From contig BNUY01000133.1 in assembly GCA_025997715.1 (NCBI GenBank), positions 1 through 8,321 of the forward strand: 8,321 nucleotides of DNA. The letters are read 5' to 3'. The position numbers were made by a program, and so were the translations under genes. Numbering within the stretch: position 1 is the first letter of the stretch; every line of letters starts with the position of its first letter. The stretch is from Spirochaetia bacterium. GTDB lineage: Bacteria > Spirochaetota > Spirochaetia > Treponematales > Breznakiellaceae. Below, piece by piece: positions 6,760-8,321 of this stretch. The notes under the pieces are model-generated. The model was not told where the DNA came from. It worked only from the letters and a program-made list of their open reading frames with translations, and searched no databases.

Positions 6760-7586
6760 TGTTCGACCGCTTTCTTTCAACCTTCAGTATTGTTTCGCGC
6801 ATACCGGTTACGGTACGGTTTACCTTTGATCCTTCCCGGATGGATTACTATCTTCCCGTTACGGGAGTGTGTCCCGCCCTGGTAGGATTGCTGGTATTCG
6901 GGGGATGTTCCCTGTTGTGGGATAATCCCCTCTTAACCGGTATTCTTGTTCTCATTGCGCAGTATTGCTGTTTCAACCTCTTCCATCTGGACGGCCTCAT
7001 GGATACCGCCGACGCCTTTCTAGGCTCGGCGGACAAAGAAAAACGGCAGGCCATATTGAAGGATTCCCGGATTGGCGTATATGGATTCTTCGCAGGTTTC
7101 TCCGTTCTCGCCCTCAAGACCGCCCTCCTCTGCGCTCTTGCCCCCTTTATTTTCCGCTATCCCGCGGCAGTACTCGCCTACCCCCTTTGCGGCAGATTCG
7201 CCGCGTCCCTGGTCCCCTGCATGGCCCCCCCCGCAAACCCAAGCGGCCTTGGCGCGCTGACCAAAGACGCAAAGCCGGTCCGCTGTGTCCTGGGCCTTAT
7301 CACCGGCGTACTGCTCTGGCTGTTCCTTACCTGGGGCCTGCTAAAGCTTGCTGCGCTGATTATCCCTTTGCGTATTGAGACGGGCTTTTTTGGAGCGGCG
7401 GCTTCTTCGGCGATCCTGATTCCGGGCCTGTCCCTAGCGATCGCCCCCCTCACCGCGCTATTTTATGCCCGTCTGTATAAAAAATCCCTCGGGGGCTATA
7501 CCGGAGATACCCTGGGCGCGGCGGTAGAAACGGCAGAAATCTTCTATTTAACTGCGTCCTATATCATCCTGCCTCTTTTCAAATGA
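6759..7586 (+). CDS. cobS: Adenosylcobinamide-GDP ribazoletransferase (cobalamin synthase)
   Basis: Inner-membrane enzyme that joins adenosylcobinamide-GDP with alpha-ribazole or its phosphate, closing the nucleotide loop; 275 residues, slightly longer than the common 250. The N-terminal FDRFLSTFSIVSRIPV (2-17) is typical. The active-site motif is HLDGLMDTADAF (76-87) with Asp78, Asp82 and Asp85, followed by LKDSRIGVYG (100-109). The C-terminal GGYTGDTLGA (245-254) with VETAEIFYL is also a family hallmark. About six or seven hydrophobic helices fill the rest. The start ATG shares an A with the cobT stop (TAATG), with GGAAG ten bases upstream. It is the last gene of the visible operon; a cobC-type phosphatase, which would finish the pathway if CobS uses alpha-ribazole phosphate, is not next to it. 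Confidence 0.94.
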   Translation: MFDRFLSTFSIVSRIPVTVRFTFDPSRMDYYLPVTGVCPALVGLLVFGGCSLLWDNPLLTGILVLIAQYCCFNLFHLDGLMDTADAFLGSADKEKRQAILKDSRIGVYGFFAGFSVLALKTALLCALAPFIFRYPAAVLAYPLCGRFAASLVPCMAPPANPSGLGALTKDAKPVRCVLGLITGVLLWLFLTWGLLKLAALIIPLRIETGFFGAAASSAILIPGLSLAIAPLTALFYARLYKKSLGGYTGDTLGAAVETAEIFYLTASYIILPLFK

Positions 7587-7624
7587 CAGCTAAAACCTCC
7601 GTTGGCGATAAAGTAATGGCGCAG

Positions 7625-7761
7625 CGGTGGGAGCGGGGTGTGATGGGCCGAATGCATATGGGTTTCCCCGCGCAGGGAGACCTATTCGGGCCCCCTGGGG
7701 CCGGGCTCCCGGAGCGGATTCCCCCATCCGCATGAGCGCCCGTCACGCCCCGCTCCCACCG
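7625..7761 (+). repeat. Long GC-rich inverted repeat, possibly a structured RNA or a palindromic intergenic element
   Basis: Bases 7625-7648 pair with 7738-7761 over 24 positions without a mismatch, counting two U-G pairs (7639 with 7747, 7644 with 7742). In a minus-strand transcript these two would be A-C mismatches, so the fold favours + strand RNA. Inside, 7652-7655 pairs with 7730-7733 and 7658-7662 with 7723-7727 across a two-by-two internal loop. Small hairpins are possible at 7665-7678, and at 7689-7702 or 7701-7712, which exclude each other. No T-run follows, so it is not a standard terminator, though it could protect the 3' end of the operon mRNA. The stretch encodes no convincing protein. 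Either a folded RNA or one copy of a dispersed palindromic repeat would fit. Confidence 0.6.
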
Positions 7762-7874
7762 GCTTTACCAGCACAGCAAAAACAGGCGTTTTATCGACAT
7801 ATTTGGTATATTTTTTTACCTACTTTTTGCCGAAAATAGACTATCAATGCACTAATGTCGCAAAGGAGCGTCTT
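7762..7874 (+). other. AT-rich leader before the small peptide gene
   Basis: Composition changes sharply from the GC-rich inverted repeat to AT-rich DNA with a run of seven T at 7811-7817. A promoter for the small gene is likely here: TCGACA at 7794 is one base from the -35 consensus, but the sequence 17 bases on (TACCTA) is a poor -10, and TATATT at 7807 has no good -35. A weak hairpin (7779-7783 with 7788-7792) ends in four T. I see no gene in this stretch and cannot fix a promoter. Confidence 0.3.
7862..7868 (+). promoter_or_regulatory. Ribosome binding site of the small peptide gene
   Basis: AAAGGAG lies six bases before the ATG at 7875. It is as good as the sites of the operon genes and is the main evidence that this short frame is translated. 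Confidence 0.6.
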
Positions 7875-7997
7875 ATGTACAAATTACCAAACCCTTCATA
7901 TTCCCCTCAATTAGCCCTATTTGGACTTGCGCTGTCGGTAGTGGGGACGCTCTGTGCAATTGCCCTTGCAACGGCCTGGGTCATGCTGTTTGTGTAG
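7875..7997 (+). CDS. Small hydrophobic membrane peptide, 40 residues, unknown function
   Basis: I do not recognise a family. The peptide begins MYKLPNPSYSPQ and continues as an almost unbroken hydrophobic stretch from residue 13 to 40 (LALFGLALSVVG, then LCAIALATAWVMLFV). That is enough for one long membrane helix or a tight pair around Gly24. The only charged side chain is Lys3, so the N terminus would be expected to stay in the cytoplasm. A longer in-frame start at 7803 exists but lacks a comparable ribosome binding site. The gene ends two bases before the stop of the opposite-strand TPR gene. It could be a small regulatory or accessory membrane protein; a hydrophobic toxin of a type I system is a more distant possibility. 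The translation call is reasonable, the function open. Confidence 0.55.
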   Translation: MYKLPNPSYSPQLALFGLALSVVGTLCAIALATAWVMLFV

Positions 7998-7999
7998 CA

Positions 8000-8320
8000 T
8001 TACCGTTTCTGCAAGGCCCGTTCCACCAGATTCAGATCCTGCGTCAGGTTCCGGTTTCCGGGAAATTCCTCCAGCGCGGTGCGGATAAACCGGACAGCCT
8101 CATCGTAGTCCCCCCGGTTGTACAGAGCCGCGAAGGCATTGTGCAATTCCGCCAGGCGGTTATTCCGGTATACACCGACGGCCTTTTCCAGTTGGGAATC
8201 CCGTCCATACCGGGCGATGGCCGCCTCAGTATAGCTGATGGCTTCCCGGGCGCCGCCAACGGAGGAAAGCCGCTCCCCTTCTTTAAGGATGATAAAATCC
8301 CGCAGTTCCCTGATTCTGTT
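8000..8320 (-). CDS. TPR-type repeat protein, C-terminal part (5' end beyond the window)
   Basis: On the minus strand a frame is open from the window edge to a TAA at 8002-8000, giving 106 visible C-terminal residues with no start codon needed inside the window. Residues 58-92 read as a tetratricopeptide unit: AELHNAFAALYNRGDYDEA, then a second helix (VRFIRTALEEFPGN), with the small residues, Gly-Asp-Tyr turn and Pro in the usual places. The region before it is helical and charged (EAISYTEAAIARYG) and may be a degenerate earlier repeat. Such domains bind protein partners; what this one serves cannot be said. It converges on the small peptide gene with a two-base gap and no hairpin terminator between them. 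Confidence 0.7.
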   Translation of the reverse strand, partial: NRIRELRDFIILKEGERLSSVGGAREAISYTEAAIARYGRDSQLEKAVGVYRNNRLAELHNAFAALYNRGDYDEAVRFIRTALEEFPGNRNLTQDLNLVERALQKR

Positions 8321-8321
8321 T

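Noticed and set aside
5695..6780. Antisense open frame of 361 codons covering cobT.
   Set aside because: It is the complement of a clear cobT with all family motifs; its translation is rich in Arg, His, Pro and Gly without domain features. Long antisense frames are common opposite GC-rich genes.
7666..7690. B12-box-like string (AGGGAGACCT) inside the inverted repeat, suggesting a cobalamin riboswitch.
   Set aside because: Only about eight of ten core bases fit, the bases after it do not match, and the rest of the riboswitch core is absent. It also lies downstream of the operon and not before a transport gene.
7779..7792. A-rich/T-rich hairpin as a terminator of the cobamide operon.
   Set aside because: The stem is five pairs, mostly A-T, and the T-run is only four long; too weak to call.
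7627..7839. Open frame of 70 codons across the inverted repeat.
   Set aside because: The translation is Pro, Gly, Arg and Ala-rich, follows the palindrome and lacks a ribosome binding site; it is better explained as non-coding structure.
7625..7874. Retron or diversity-generating element, suggested by the long folded RNA beside a small gene.
   Set aside because: No reverse transcriptase gene is encoded anywhere in the window, and the neighbouring frame is a 40-residue hydrophobic peptide.
8044..8259. Minus-strand open frame of 71 codons starting with ATG.
   Set aside because: A different minus-strand frame (8320-8000) gives a convincing TPR sequence open to the window edge; the ATG-started frame is its shadow.

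Overview
The window carries most of one operon for taking up and rebuilding cobamides (the vitamin B12 family). All its genes are on the + strand. A short, different region follows at the right end. The TonB-dependent outer-membrane receptor and the lipoprotein substrate-binding protein show that the host has two membranes. Base composition is close to even, slightly GC-rich. My guess is an anaerobic gut bacterium, possibly a Treponema-like spirochaete, but nothing in the window proves the taxon.

Layout. Positions 2-1756 hold the TonB-dependent receptor, whose 5' end lies outside the window. Then come btuF (1749-2660), btuC (2644-3657) and btuD (3659-4426), the binding protein, permease and ATPase of a B12-type ABC importer. 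They are followed by cobU (4419-4931), a TIM-barrel hydrolase that is best read as the cobamide-remodelling enzyme CbiR (4931-5680), cobT (5701-6759) and cobS (6759-7586). Neighbouring genes overlap by 1-17 bases or are 1-20 bases apart, which indicates one translationally coupled transcript. The promoter, and any cobalamin riboswitch, must lie upstream of base 1.

How they work together. The receptor and BtuFCD bring cobamides or cobinamide into the cytoplasm. CbiR is predicted to cut the phosphoribosyl bond of the nucleotide loop and leave cobinamide phosphate. CobU guanylylates this to adenosylcobinamide-GDP. CobT makes a new alpha-ribazole phosphate from whichever lower-ligand base the cell prefers, and CobS joins the two. 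The operon is therefore an import, strip and rebuild pathway, not a de novo one. The adenosyltransferase (cobA/btuR/pduO), the final phosphatase (cobC) and cbiB are not in the window.

Right end. After cobS lies a 288-base gap. It contains a very long, GC-rich inverted repeat (7625-7761, 24-pair stem) that folds best as + strand RNA, then an AT-rich stretch. A 40-residue hydrophobic peptide gene with a good ribosome binding site follows (7875-7997). It converges, two bases apart, on the 3' end of a minus-strand TPR-type gene (8000-8320) that runs off the window.
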